Below are positions 37,971 to 49,195 of a stretch of DNA of 64,000 nucleotides, piece by piece. The stretch covers positions 1,672,910-1,736,909 of the forward strand of contig KL647290.1 of the NCBI GenBank assembly GCA_000727475.1, in the 5' to 3' direction. The notes beneath the pieces were generated by a model. The model did not search any database. It saw only the letters and a list, made by a program, of their open reading frames with translations, and was not told where the DNA came from. The stretch comes from Sarcocystis neurona (Eukaryota > Apicomplexa > Conoidasida > Eucoccidiorida > Sarcocystidae). The translations under genes and the position numbers were made by a program. Within the stretch, counting starts at the first letter, position 1. Each line of letters opens with the position of its first letter.

Positions 37971-40900
37971 CGACACGCTCGTGAGGGTGTCGTCCGCGTG
38001 TACTTGCGACAGCGACGCCGTCGAGCCGGAATCGATGTTGCTCGTTAAAAAGAAAGCACGCTCTTCTGCCTGCGGGTTGTCTGCAGCGTCCTGTGCATCG
38101 ATGCTAGCTCTACCAAGACGCTACGCGTGTTGCAGTGCGATGCACAATAAAACACATCATCTGATCGCGGATCACTTTTGTTTCTTCCGGGATTACCAGC
38201 ACCTGACAGCACATGAGGCAGAGAGTGGCGTCATCCGGCAATGCGGAATGCCTGCTGCCTTCATTTTTCAGCGTACATGCCCTCGTACAAGGACAGTGAC
38301 AGTTGAAAGCATCTGCCTGAAACTACTGATGGAGAATCTTTGATGGTGCGCTGTGTGTCGCAGTTTTCTGGGCAAGGAACCTGCCTGCTCCACGGAGATG
38401 GTACCCCGTACAAGTGACCTGGGCGCGTGTCTACACGCTGGAACGCTCAGTGCCGGGAAATGTCACCAGAATCACGATATCCGTGACCAACTGCCTTCCC
38501 CGACATCTATAACTCACTGCAGACTACTTCTTCTCCCCTGAGAATGGCGAATGCCATCAACCGTAGCGGTCAGTACTCGCTGCATTCGGGGCTAAGGTCG
38601 CGCCGCGTCACGGCGGCAGTGGCGCACAGAGAACCGTCTCGCTATCATTAACCAGGAAAGGACTAGGAGGAGAGCCCAGCGGCACTGCTCCAGAAACCCA
38701 CCCCACGCCACGACCTGCCAAGCCGCCTCTGGTGACTTTAGTTTTGCGAAGGCTTTCCATCTGCGTTGTGAGTGCACATCTCTTCCCTGGTTTTTTCAGA
38801 TTGTGATGGGCAACTTCTTCTATCAACGATCGTTTCCTGATCTCTGCAGTTCATGCCAACTTCTGATAGATTGTGACCCGCTACCGCACGAACGGAGGTG
38901 CTGAGTCTTGTGGCAGTGTCTTTTCGGTTCGACTGCTCTCCACTGCGCAAAGTGGACAGAGCTGGGCATTACGGGACACAGAGAGGCCACACCACGGTGT
39001 ATCAAAGCTACACGGCGGTCCTGGCGCATGGTCGGATTAGAGACTTTGGTGCCCGTTGCGTCCTGCGTCGAAGCTCGGAATCATCACGATCGTTTTCATC
39101 CCTGACAACATCGGCGGGAGCAGAATCTCAAGGTTTTGCTCCCCGACTAAAATGTTCATATGCTGGTGGTTTGCAAGTAGAAGCTGTGAGGTATGTAAAA
39201 TACAATGTGGTGCCATCTCCACAGGTACGCGACATTTTTCGGCGTTATATCGAGAGCATCGTGTCCACCTTATGAGGCAGCGAAGTATTAGAGCAACAGA
39301 CCTGGAGAAGAGTTCTGAGACGGACGACGCAGCGCCATTTTTTACATGAGCCTTTACTGTGCGATGGTAAATACTGCTTGTTCCATCATCTCCGCAAAGA
39401 AGAAATGTTGCTTTAATGCAGCAGAGGGTAAGCTGTGATTCCTCCGTTGTTGCAATGATGCTCAAAGGGACGAGAGAACGAATTCCGAAGCATTCTGCCA
39501 CCAACAGGGAGAATTCGAACTCATTGCTGCATGCGTTACAACGGCACAAGTAGCTGAGAAATCTTCCACGCATTTCTCTACAGAGAAGTAGATCACAGAG
39601 GCAGAGGCTTCCCGTGAGAGATAAGTATCTATATGTAGACATACGTATTTGTAGGTGCGTACAAAAAGTTAGAAACCGACAGTCTTCCGTCACGCTTGCG
39701 GGGCGCCCTTGCGCAAAACAGATCCGAGTCATCACTATGTATAGCTGCATTCACAACTATGTATCTGTAGGTAGAGGCTCCAAGCTGTACACGTGCACAG
39801 CAATAGATCTACATTCTCCCAGCGCAATGGTGCATTGTTCAACGTGTCACTTTCCAGCAGTTTATAGGTGGGGAAGGGCTCAGGTAAGCATGTCTGCACA
39901 GTTCTGTCATGTATCGCGCAGCAAATCTGCAGGTAGGAAGCACTTTGCAATCCATCTCCCCAGCGTGTCATTCTGAGCGTGGAACTAAAGCACTCCGTGC
40001 AAACTTGCCCGGCTGCCTCCACTTCACCGGGGACAAGCAGCAACGAAGGCTACGATGGGATACTTTTGTAGCAAATGAATTGTCTCTTCATTCCTCTAGA
40101 ACTCGGGCAGTACGATTTTCGCAACAGGGTGCATCAATGTACTCGTACGAATAGGTAGTCAAGAGTAAACAGAAATGTAAGCGTTTGTTCTCTGGAGAAG
40201 CCGCTTTCCGTGTCACGTCTGTGGACGCAGGCAACGCAATGATCTGGCAATCAATGCGGCTCTTAGGCCTATCAGTTTCCAAATTGTATCATCTGAAACT
40301 GCGACTTGCCTCCTATAACGCAAAGGAGTAATATATGAGGCGTTTACGCACCAACTGCCTTGGCTTCAGTGAGAACGGAACATGAGAGGCCTGTCAAAGT
40401 GTTCAAAAAGCGTATCACTCTCGCAGAGTTACACTGATAAGCTAGATTTCGTTTGGTGGTTACGAGTGCGAGGGAAAGAGCAGGGCATGCAACAGCGACA
40501 CGTTGATTTGAGCGCGGCCTACCTTGGATATGGTCCGTCCAGATCTTGTGCATTTCGTCTTTCTCCTTTTCAATCGTCCGGTGCCTGTTGCGCCAACGGA
40601 ATCTTCACTTGTCGCACGTTACGTAGCTACTGCCGAGACGATCCAGCGGAGGGTTACCGGTAATCCATGTGGATGTGCATATAAGCATGTAAACATGCGT
40701 GTCTATGAGCACACACGTATACGCCAATATATGCACTGCACGTGTGCTCGAGCGTGTGTCTACGGGTCTGGGTATGTTCATACTAGGAGTGCCAAGTAGG
40801 GTACGTCTCCGGAAAATGTCCTTTCCTAGTGAGTCTGCACTTTCTCTGCTAAAGAGTGTCGTAGAGGGTCCGTTTCTACTCTGTTTCCGTAGAACTCTGA

Positions 40901-43442
40901 GGCTTTAATGAAGCGAAGCTGCCACGCAGGTGTTGGGGAGTGCCTCCACACCACAAAAACCAACACTTGCGCTTCGATGCACACTGTGCCTGTGCTGACG
41001 AGTGACGCGCATGGTGGACTTCGTATACGTATTTTAGATTGAAGATTGGATTCTAACAGCAGAACAGGCCTTCTTCTGCAACTGAGGGATCAAGCGTTCA
41101 CGTAGCCTGCAGTAGTCTTTCTGCTGCGTGCTGCAAATCCGACTGGTTCCATATTAAGTGACAGAAGGTGCCGTGGCGGACACTTTAGTAGCTGCAACGC
41201 AGTCAAGCATGTGAAAATCGTGTACGTAGACGCGTGGAGGTACTGTACGAGCTTTGAGGGCTTTGCCAGTGATTGTCCGGACAGCACCACCGGCCTGAGA
41301 AAAACGTCGCTCACGCTCACTGCAAGATGGCCGTGAGTGTGCTTGCTTCTATCTGTGCTCTACAAGAGATCAATCGTTTTGAGCACCACAGCAGGACGTA
41401 GTGCAATTCCTACCATTCGACAGCCGCCCAGAGTCCGTAGATTATTCACGCGTTCCTCCTGTCTGCACTCTGAAATGCGATCCCACGTAGCTGACGGCGC
41501 CGCGGGTTATCCGTGCCGATTCTCAAAGCATCGTGTACTGCCTGCAAACCGAGTCAGAACGTCACCTGTTCTTTTCAAGATAAGAAAAGAAACAATGAAG
41601 ATGTCGTACGCATACGACTGGACCTGTCTGAAGGGCTCTAATTGTGCGAGTGTCTTTATGAACCTTCCCAACCCTCTGTACCAGGACGCTTTTATTACAC
41701 CTGAGATGTTTGTCACGCCACAGTGATGAGAAAAACGCATTCGTTCTACAGTGAGGCAGCAGCGACCTGAGGTCCACAGGCGCTATGTTTAGGGCCTTCT
41801 TCACGGACTACAGTACGATAGTTATTTTTGTGTCGACTTCAGTGCCGTAACCGCTGGTACCACAGGTTTGCTATTAGACCAAAACTGGAGAATCGTATCT
41901 CGCAACACTCGCGTCGTTCGGTGGCCGTCCGTGGAGTTATTATCTTACCTGCGCGTCGTGGGACCGTAAACGGGCAAAACTCGCGCGCGCTGTACAACTA
42001 AACGATTCGTCTCACTCGACACGTCTACGTCTAAAGAAGAGTTTAATCCACACTGTTGATGCATTGTCACCTAAATAAAGTGGGAGTCAACTGAGCAGCA
42101 ATCTGGAGCAAACACGCCCGCAACTTGCCTGTCACACCTTTCGCAAAAGACAGATTTTCGGGCGGAATGACGCAGAAGGAGCGTCCTTAATATAGTGACT
42201 GTGACGCAGTTCATTGCACCCCTGCTTGACAAGCACTGCGATTCATCCTTTACTGCTGGTTTGTAAAACGTTTAAGACATACGAAGCCTGACTGCCATGA
42301 GACGTGCGCTACATTATGACGTTCGGTTTCAAGAGGCGCCGTACTCAAGCTCCAGAGGTGGGACACGAACAGCGCGGCTGCACAAAGAAAAGTGCGTGAA
42401 GAGAGTGTACCACGTCTGGGCAGCGGTGCCTACGCTGTCCAGGATATACTGAATTAGCAAAATGAAACGGAGTTCCGCAGGTGTGGGGTCTCACGTTGTT
42501 CAACGGCCCTCATAAAGAGGAGAGAACGGGAGCAGGCAGCTGACGTCCACCTGACTCTGACACGCTGATGTGACGTAGCTGTTCAGCCGAGAATGAGCTA
42601 CTGTGAACAACGGAGTTGGAAGCTGCTGTGCAAGAGCGAGCTGCGCGAAGAAAGGCGAGTGGACAAGGATTCATAAGCGGATCTGTGCCCTCGAATGCGT
42701 GCAACCGTCAGAGAGGCAGTCTACCTCATTTTAACCGCCAACTCCCAAAGAAAGTTACTTACGCTCCCTGTAGAGAAACTACAAGCTGCACCGCCCTGAA
42801 GGATTGATGACAGGGAGTTAAAATCACTTTCCAGCCACACCGCACGGTGCACGGCATTTATTTCCCGCGCGCCTATCTCATGAGTAAGACAGTCTGAGAA
42901 AGCGCACTCAAGAAAACTGGTGAAGCGCAAGTTCCTTTCTCAGTCATCACTGTCCAAAAATCTGCTCTGCAAAATCCCCAAGTACTACCCTTCCCCGAAA
43001 ACACCCCCTGCAGTCGCTCCGTGACACAACGACGTCGGGGAACTGCTGAGTTTGCCGTTCGCTGCTAGTTATTCCAGGACACAATCATCGTAAAAACCAA
43101 TTGCAATTGATTCATATTTTCCCTGTTGAATAACCTTTGACGCCTCATCTTCTCCAGAGCTTGCTAAGCTTTTCCCGGCCCAGGGTTTTGCTCCACTCCC
43201 AAACCTAGCCAGGTGGGAACTGCCGATTTCCAACCCCAACTCACTAGCCCGCTTCCGGTTCCAAGTTTCAGGTGAACTATTGTCTTTTCATGAACGCTTC
43301 TCAAGGCTTGTTACGCAGAGACCGCCGGCTGCCTGTATTTTCCGCCGATAATTGACTTTGCAATTTTTCTCATTGACATTGGCGCAACCGGCTGCACACT
43401 ACGTCTATTTTTGGCCTCCTTGGCTCCTTCTGGCGCACTCTA
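37971..43442. other. Long gene-poor interval between EEP2 and EEP3
   Basis: No recognised gene on either strand. It is almost free of simple repeats, with balanced base composition. Open frames are short, apart from a 237-codon minus-strand frame at 39037-39750, listed separately. From 41.8 to 43.4 kb I see nothing beyond ordinary unique sequence. Confidence 0.45.
39037..39750 (-). CDS. Unassigned ATG-initiated open frame, 237 codons
   Basis: The frame starts with ATG (minus strand, 39750) and is open for 237 codons, longer than expected by chance in repeat-free DNA of this composition. It is Cys- and Leu-rich (including LCLCDLLLC and LCRCNAC) and ends near FDAGRNG. There is no convincing signal peptide, domain or paralog in the window. 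It could be a single-exon gene, an exon of a larger gene, or a chance frame. No function can be proposed. Confidence 0.22.
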   Translation of the reverse strand: MQLYIVMTRICFAQGRPASVTEDCRFLTFCTHLQIRMSTYRYLSLTGSLCLCDLLLCREMRGRFLSYLCRCNACSNEFEFSLLVAECFGIRSLVPLSIIATTEESQLTLCCIKATFLLCGDDGTSSIYHRTVKAHVKNGAASSVSELFSRSVALILRCLIRWTRCSRYNAEKCRVPVEMAPHCILHTSQLLLANHQHMNILVGEQNLEILLPPMLSGMKTIVMIPSFDAGRNGHQSL

Positions 43443-46400
43443 TCAAGGACCGTATAATACTGGTTCTGTTGTGGCTCTTCGTAGTGACGAGGCTCGAGGA
43501 TAGGAGAACACCTGGTAATTATTCTCTGTTGTCAACCCACTATCCTCCTTGTGACGGTAGAGATCCACAACAAAAACCTGAGGCAGGTGGTCTCCGCGGA
43601 AATTCTGAAGCTCCCCACTCAATGTAATGAAGGCATCCGCGACAGGCAAGGGACACCGCGGTGCCATGCACGGTGTAGGTACGGGAGGACGAATGAGCAG
43701 ACGATCGAGAAAACCGAGGCCAGTGGGCTTGCTTCGAGATTTGGGAGCCAGGCAACGCCTAAACAAGCTCTCCCCCTGAAAAAAAAGAAGGCGCACGTGC
43801 ACAGCAGATAATTCGAGAGTGTATAAATATGTGTGTGTCCATGCCTATTTGTAACTGTACACGTGTGTTCATATGTAGCAGGAAGCGGACCTGCACATAT
43901 CTGTTTATTTGCGCAGACAGCGCAACAGGGTTCAGACTGCTTCTTCATTCACGCGTCGACGCACGGAGTTTCGCTTACTAGACTACATTAATAGTATCTC
44001 TTTCTGAAGCAAGGATCCTGTTACCTTTTCTTCTCGGGCTTTCTTGCAACCCTTTTGCCAACCGTACGAGACGAGGCTTGTGTAACATACGTTTACAAGC
44101 TCGAATCCGTGCTCAGACAACGGCGTTCGTAAGTCGTTCTCCTTGCGATCTGGACGGGCAGCTCCCAAAGTGTCGGAAGCCCAAATCAGTGGAAAGTACA
44201 GAAGCTCTTTTGCTGCAATAGAAGTCTCCAACATGTAGAATAGTTTTGCCATTTCCGGCGCTGAACAGTCAAAAGATGGCGGAACAGCACGGCTAGAGTT
44301 AACATCAATCTTGATTTTATTGGCGCTTCCGTGACCTTTAAGAGTAGATAAATAGTGTCTACGGGGTCTTACTTTGGTGTTCTGTGGGTTGTACTTTGTT
44401 CAACCTTTCATAAAGAGGATGGTTTTCTACCGTTTGCAGCGCATTACGGAGGCCAGATTCCGAAAGACGTGCATTCAAGTCCCCTGTTAGCAACACTCCG
44501 GCTGTGAAATAGTTGAGCCCTACGTAACGCACAACATGTCGTACATCGTAGGTGAAATGCCAAATTGGACGACGCCGTCTCCGTTTGAAGCTGTCGCGGC
44601 GACCAAGATTGCGGCTGGCAGTAGAGCTCCAGAACGCAATCAGGATGCCCTTGCTTTCGCGTCGATGACGGCGAGAAATGTGAGACCCTAACAGCATTCC
44701 GACGTACCTAAGTGTCTGCTTGGTGCAGGCACACAATTCCTGACAACTTTTTCAAACATCTCGTTCAGAAATCCTCTCTGGTCTTCTCTCAGCGTGGGTA
44801 GGTGCGCCCCAAGGACGAGCAACGGACCGGCTGTGTTCAAGACCGCTGTTAAACCAACAAAACCTTTTTCTCGGCGTCTTCGCGACCACCTGCACGGATG
44901 CACGCTTGCCATGGAAAGGCTTGAACGAGCAACAAATATAATACTTTGTGTGTTTGCCCAGGGTCCCACCGCCCTTGCCTTTGTTCCGAACCAGTTATTT
45001 AGTTCGACGAAGCGACTGGCGGTCGCATCCCAGTTCTGGAGCTCGCTGAGAGCATTCAGGCCCGCCACCAGGCTCGACACGAACCGGCGATATCCGCTTT
45101 TCCTCATGCTCCTGTTCTCTTGTAGCGTTACAAATAAGCCGTCAAGCTTATCTATATCAGGTTTTCGCCCGTTCCCAGGTATCACGCTTTGCAAAATCTC
45201 CCACGGCGTAGGCGAAAAAAATTCTGTGTTCCTAAGATTCCACGGACGATGTCAAACACATGATAGGGGACTACCCTGTGCTTTCTCAACGTGAATATAT
45301 TTCTTTAGCATTGTTCTAGAAGCACGCGAACTTCCCGACATTGAAGCTTACCATTGGAGAAGCAAAATTCTAATGTGACTGTACATGGCAGACAGTTCCA
45401 TTTTCCTGCGTAGTTCCTGTCTCCAAGCTTGATGTCTGGTTACGTGCTCTTCGTATGCAACCTGAATTCCATCCTCTTGTTGGGTCGAATCCTCGCCGTA
45501 GAGCGTGGCTTCCGCCAGAAGGCCACACGACTTCATGGAGACTGGGTAACCGGGCCCCATGCCGTACTGCGCGGGATCCAGCGCCCAGGTCACCAATTGA
45601 TCTCGCGTTACCCCATCGGGTATTTCTCCCGACGGCACAGGTTCCTAAGCCACATTATACACACACGAGAAATGGAAGACTGTGTCATTCTTGTACCTGT
45701 CAGCGCACAGAAGGGCCAATCCTGTCTTTCGAGTCGACACCTTCCTTGTAGTTTACCGGTGTGCGTGCATGTAGTTGATTGAGTATGTGGTAACGCAGCA
45801 TGTGACAGTAGAAACTGTCTCACTGAATGCAGAATGCATCCTGTAGAGCGGAAGATTAGGAATATACAGTAGAGGTAGCTTGCGGGAGTAACTGCTCGTA
45901 TGGAATGTCTTACTCTGCTGCGGAGTGCTGTGCGTGAAGGAGTGTGCGAATGATAGTCCACAGAACAGTATACAAGCAAGGCTCCAGCAGGCCCTACCCT
46001 AGCAGCTCGCTGTGTGAGTGGTTGCTCGTGTGTGGCGATCCTCAGTTAGGCACCAACGTACGTCAGGATTCACACAGGAGATCGCTCGCAGGACAGTAGC
46101 TTGCACCTGACTCACCTACCGATAATTAAGCCGAGTAATTGCGTGTGTGTCTGCATGTGTGCAGACGTACACGTGTCCACAAACGTCGGTGCACAAAGCA
46201 GCAGCGTATGTGGTTCGATTCATACGACACAGGCTCTGTGCAGCTGCTCTCGCCCTCTGCCTTACGAATAAGCAGGGTGATGCTGCAGACGGTCTGGAGT
46301 TAAAATATCATATGAGAACCAACAACCGCCTTGCCAGTATTTGTAGTAGAGGATACATCGAAGCAAGACGCACCGCTTCTGAAACATTGTGGCTGCGTGC

Positions 46401-46571
46401 TTGGTAGGTTGGGTTTCGCCTCCCAAATCTTCTAGCAAAGAACAGCCACGAATCCCCTGGATTATTCTGTTTAAGAGCTTCGGAAAGGCCTGCAGGACAG
46501 CAGAGAAGAAATAAGACAATGTGCCACCACCGCAAGCCATAGCGCGGCTCTTCCCTCCTCGTCACAACCAT
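43443..46571 (-). CDS. Secreted EEP-superfamily phosphodiesterase/phosphatase-like protein EEP3
   Basis: Six exons on the minus strand: 46374-46571, 45352-45644, 44708-45231, 44373-44519, 44025-44260, 43443-43775. They total 1731 nt (576 aa), with GT..AG junctions throughout. Exons 2, 4 and 5 are exactly as long as in EEP2 (293, 147, 236 nt), and exon 3 differs by one codon. The ATG at 46571 opens a clear signal peptide: basic residues, then WWHIVLFLLCCPAGLSEA. Motifs: TLQEN (Q201-E202), RREKGFVG, LGAHLP (Thr of GTH replaced by Ala), TGDLNARLS (G351-N354), GFLDRLLIRPP (487-497), FRGDHLPQ (G527-H529). GDLNxRL and DRLL resemble inositol 5-phosphatases. Predicted to be exported; the target is unknown. 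It is divergently paired with the 755-residue secreted protein gene. The exon 1 donor (AGAAGCG|GTGCGT) is the least certain junction, but its phase fits exon 2. Confidence 0.78.
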
Positions 46572-46927
46572 GCTGTTCTTCACGTTTGGTTGTTTGAGGA
46601 GCGCGCCATTGTCGAACTGATTTTCGTGGCACATTGCCATGAAGGGCACCGATCGACAGCAGCTTAGAAAGAACGCAGCACATTGCACTGCATCAACAAA
46701 TCTGAAGGCGTAGCTGCCGGCAGGAAATGCCCATAACACTCAGCTAGCGAAACTTGTCTTCTCTACACTGCTCGATCACGTTCGTGCTCTGCGCGCCCAC
46801 GTTTAGCGATTCAAGCCCCCCACGTCTGCTGAATCACCCAGTTGGTCGCACGCTGTGAAGCAGAACTCCCGCGTACTTCAGTCCCTCTGGCGTTTGTGCC
46901 TAAGAGCATCAACTTCTTGCGGAAAAA
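46572..46927. promoter_or_regulatory. 356-bp divergent intergenic region, EEP3 and the 755-aa secreted protein
   Basis: The start codons of EEP3 (46571, minus) and the 755-codon gene (46928, plus) face away from each other across 356 bp, which must hold both 5' UTRs and either a shared or two compact promoters. No TATA-like or other named element is recognised. The role follows from position, and depends on both start codons being right. Confidence 0.4.
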
Positions 46928-49195
46928 ATGGCGTTGTTGGGGGGTGAAGTTTTGCGACAGGCTGCCGTTGGCTGTCGAAGTGCAGACATCCGTATGTCTG
47001 CTGTGCTTCCGCGGCTGTTCTTTGTTTTATACTTTGTGGGTGCCGCCTTACACCCGCCTCATGGAGGCTCGGACGGGATTTTTAGAACATCGTGGACCAC
47101 TTTGACGTTGGGTGCGGAACTTCAAAAGGCCAAGGACCTCACCGAAGAAAATCATCATAGCTCACCCTTAGCCAGAACTGCTCGGGTGCTGCCAGCACCT
47201 GAAGCATCCACGGGATTAAGGTCAAGACTTTCTGTATATGGTGCACGGTCAACAACGCCGAAAGAGGAATTATCTCGACGACCGGCATCAGGAAATCAAC
47301 CGACTACGAATGACATTGTTCACGGGCAGTTTTCCCCCGTTTCTGGGGTGCCGGCCTTGCCGAGTCACGCTGATGTGTTCGACAACGCTGAGAGCACACT
47401 TCTTGATGCCCGACGGAAGGGAGACTGGGTCAGTGAAAGTCTAATCAATACTGACGGGCTCGCCCGACCGCGCGTCGCTGATGTACAGTCACGGAGGCAG
47501 GTTACAAGATCTCTTTCGGTGACAAACGCTCCCGTAACGGTTCCGATTGACTCGCTGTCTGTCTCACCTGAGGCAGACCAACTGCACAATGAATGCTACC
47601 TCTTAAACTCGTTAGTTGACGCTGTGCGGCGCCTAAAAAGGGCACTCGAGGCAGATAAAGCAGTACACAGTGATGCAACACGTTCTGTCCCTGATGGTTT
47701 CGGTTTTCGCCAGTCGATTCAAACTGACCCATCTTCGATAGCAAATCCGTGGCGAGAGGGTGTCTCGTGGGCCCGGCCAGGTGGAATTCGAGGCTTTCGA
47801 GGTAGAGTCCTCCAATCGCTCAGCCTGCCCTGCACCTCACTGCCTAGTCTCCCAGTCCAACACACCAGAGCGTTCCACGTGCTTCGTTCGCTCCTTTGTC
47901 AAGTCAGCCGCGCAAGTGCAGCAGGACTAACGAGAAGTGCGCACACACAGAGTTTGGCCTCCAGCGCACTCTCACCTAAACTGCAGAAGTCACTCCCACC
48001 TTTTCCGCCGCCATCTATTACCCAGCAATTGCAGCTCCTCCAACAAGACTGTCAAAAAGCGTCCCAGCAGCAAGGTCAGCAGCGGGGAACGCAGCAGCTC
48101 TGGTCATTTGGCGGAGCGGTAGCTGATCTGCGTCCAAAGGCTGTTTTTGCTTCTTCGTCTTCGTCGTCGTCGACCTTCGCCTCGGCTTCGTCTACCCAGA
48201 CTTCGTCAGCCGCAGGTGACAAGAATATGGACTTGTCGCCTACTGAACCGCCGTGCAGTGCCTCAACGGGGGGGGGCGGGCCTCCACAAGTGACGACCAC
48301 TTTTCAGGGCTCAAGCAATTCAGGGACAGCACCTGCCCTTTTAGACAACAACTTCCACGAGCACAGCCCCATTAGCACTGTTGAAACAACATCTGTCCCG
48401 CCTTCGTCTAACAAGTTTACCGATGAAATCGTAGATTTCCCAGCAGCTGAGACTGCTGCGACAGACGCTTCAGACGAAATACTCTTCAGTCCCGAGCTCC
48501 TAGGAGATACAGACTCCACAGAAGCATCGTCGTTGCCCCGCCGCTTGACTCGTATTACCACTGGACCATTCGCACTCGCACAGAGTCCGAAGGCAGAGGA
48601 AGAAGCAAGAGAGTCTCTGGCCACGAGTAGACATCTCCAACAAGGCGCATCTTTGCAGCAGTTTCATCCGTCAGGTATACTTTTTGACTCAGGACCGCTT
48701 CGCACCCGTTTGACCGGTGACATTGAAACGGCATCCGCAGCCGTCCTATTTCCTCGCACACGCATTGCGTGGTACATAGAGAATGGTGCACGGAGTCGTC
48801 TACCTCTGCCTGTGAGGGAAGCGCAGTTGCGCGGCGTTTCATCTGCAGAAGGAAGGTCGTGGCGTGACGACCAGCAACAGAATAACACTAGCGACAAGAC
48901 CGACAGGCAAAACCCAAGTCAGTTGACCATGGCTGACTTAGATCATGCACGGGCGCAGCTCACAGGAGTTTTGTACGACGTCCTGCAGCGTTTAATTGAC
49001 AATCCTGGTGAACTTCGTGCAAAGCTGGAAGAGGACAGCCTAAAAAAAAGGCGTCCCGTTTTAGAGGCCGGCCAACACCACGAGCAAGAGTCGCAGGAAA
49101 CAGCGGCACAACATGCGGAGGTCCAGCCACTCGCGGATACGAGTGGTGAAAGCGCGATGGCGTCTGGTGTCCGTGCCCCAGAAAGGAGCGCGTGA
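46928..49195 (+). CDS. Hypothetical secreted protein, single exon, 755 aa
   Basis: The longest uninterrupted frame in the window (755 codons), starting in a good context (AAAAAATGG). A second ATG at 46994 (Met23) directly precedes the hydrophobic core RLFFVLYFVGAAL and gives a more typical signal peptide; either start predicts entry into the secretory pathway. The mature part is hydrophilic, rich in Ser, Thr, Pro, Gln and Arg and probably disordered. It has a Gln-rich stretch (about 358-395), a Ser run (about 407-415) and a GGGGPP segment near 445. Near the C-terminus (about 660-700) a charged stretch with DLDHARAQLTGVLYDVLQRL looks like an amphipathic helix, then a basic KKRRP. No domain is recognised. 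Proteins of this build in coccidia include rhoptry, dense-granule and oocyst-wall proteins, but nothing here assigns it to one. No intron is evident. Confidence 0.72.
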   Translation: MALLGGEVLRQAAVGCRSADIRMSAVLPRLFFVLYFVGAALHPPHGGSDGIFRTSWTTLTLGAELQKAKDLTEENHHSSPLARTARVLPAPEASTGLRSRLSVYGARSTTPKEELSRRPASGNQPTTNDIVHGQFSPVSGVPALPSHADVFDNAESTLLDARRKGDWVSESLINTDGLARPRVADVQSRRQVTRSLSVTNAPVTVPIDSLSVSPEADQLHNECYLLNSLVDAVRRLKRALEADKAVHSDATRSVPDGFGFRQSIQTDPSSIANPWREGVSWARPGGIRGFRGRVLQSLSLPCTSLPSLPVQHTRAFHVLRSLLCQVSRASAAGLTRSAHTQSLASSALSPKLQKSLPPFPPPSITQQLQLLQQDCQKASQQQGQQRGTQQLWSFGGAVADLRPKAVFASSSSSSSTFASASSTQTSSAAGDKNMDLSPTEPPCSASTGGGGPPQVTTTFQGSSNSGTAPALLDNNFHEHSPISTVETTSVPPSSNKFTDEIVDFPAAETAATDASDEILFSPELLGDTDSTEASSLPRRLTRITTGPFALAQSPKAEEEARESLATSRHLQQGASLQQFHPSGILFDSGPLRTRLTGDIETASAAVLFPRTRIAWYIENGARSRLPLPVREAQLRGVSSAEGRSWRDDQQQNNTSDKTDRQNPSQLTMADLDHARAQLTGVLYDVLQRLIDNPGELRAKLEEDSLKKRRPVLEAGQHHEQESQETAAQHAEVQPLADTSGESAMASGVRAPERSA

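Noticed and set aside
46200..46230. GTGGTTCGATTCATAC, resembling a tRNA B box
   Set aside because: No matching A box or cloverleaf could be drawn around it; likewise GGTTCGACTGC near 38928.
46262..46540. Alternative ATG frame in EEP3 exon 1 (MACGGGTLSYFF..)
   Set aside because: The frame from 46571 gives a textbook signal peptide and joins exon 2 in phase 0 at a GTGCGT donor; the alternative does not.
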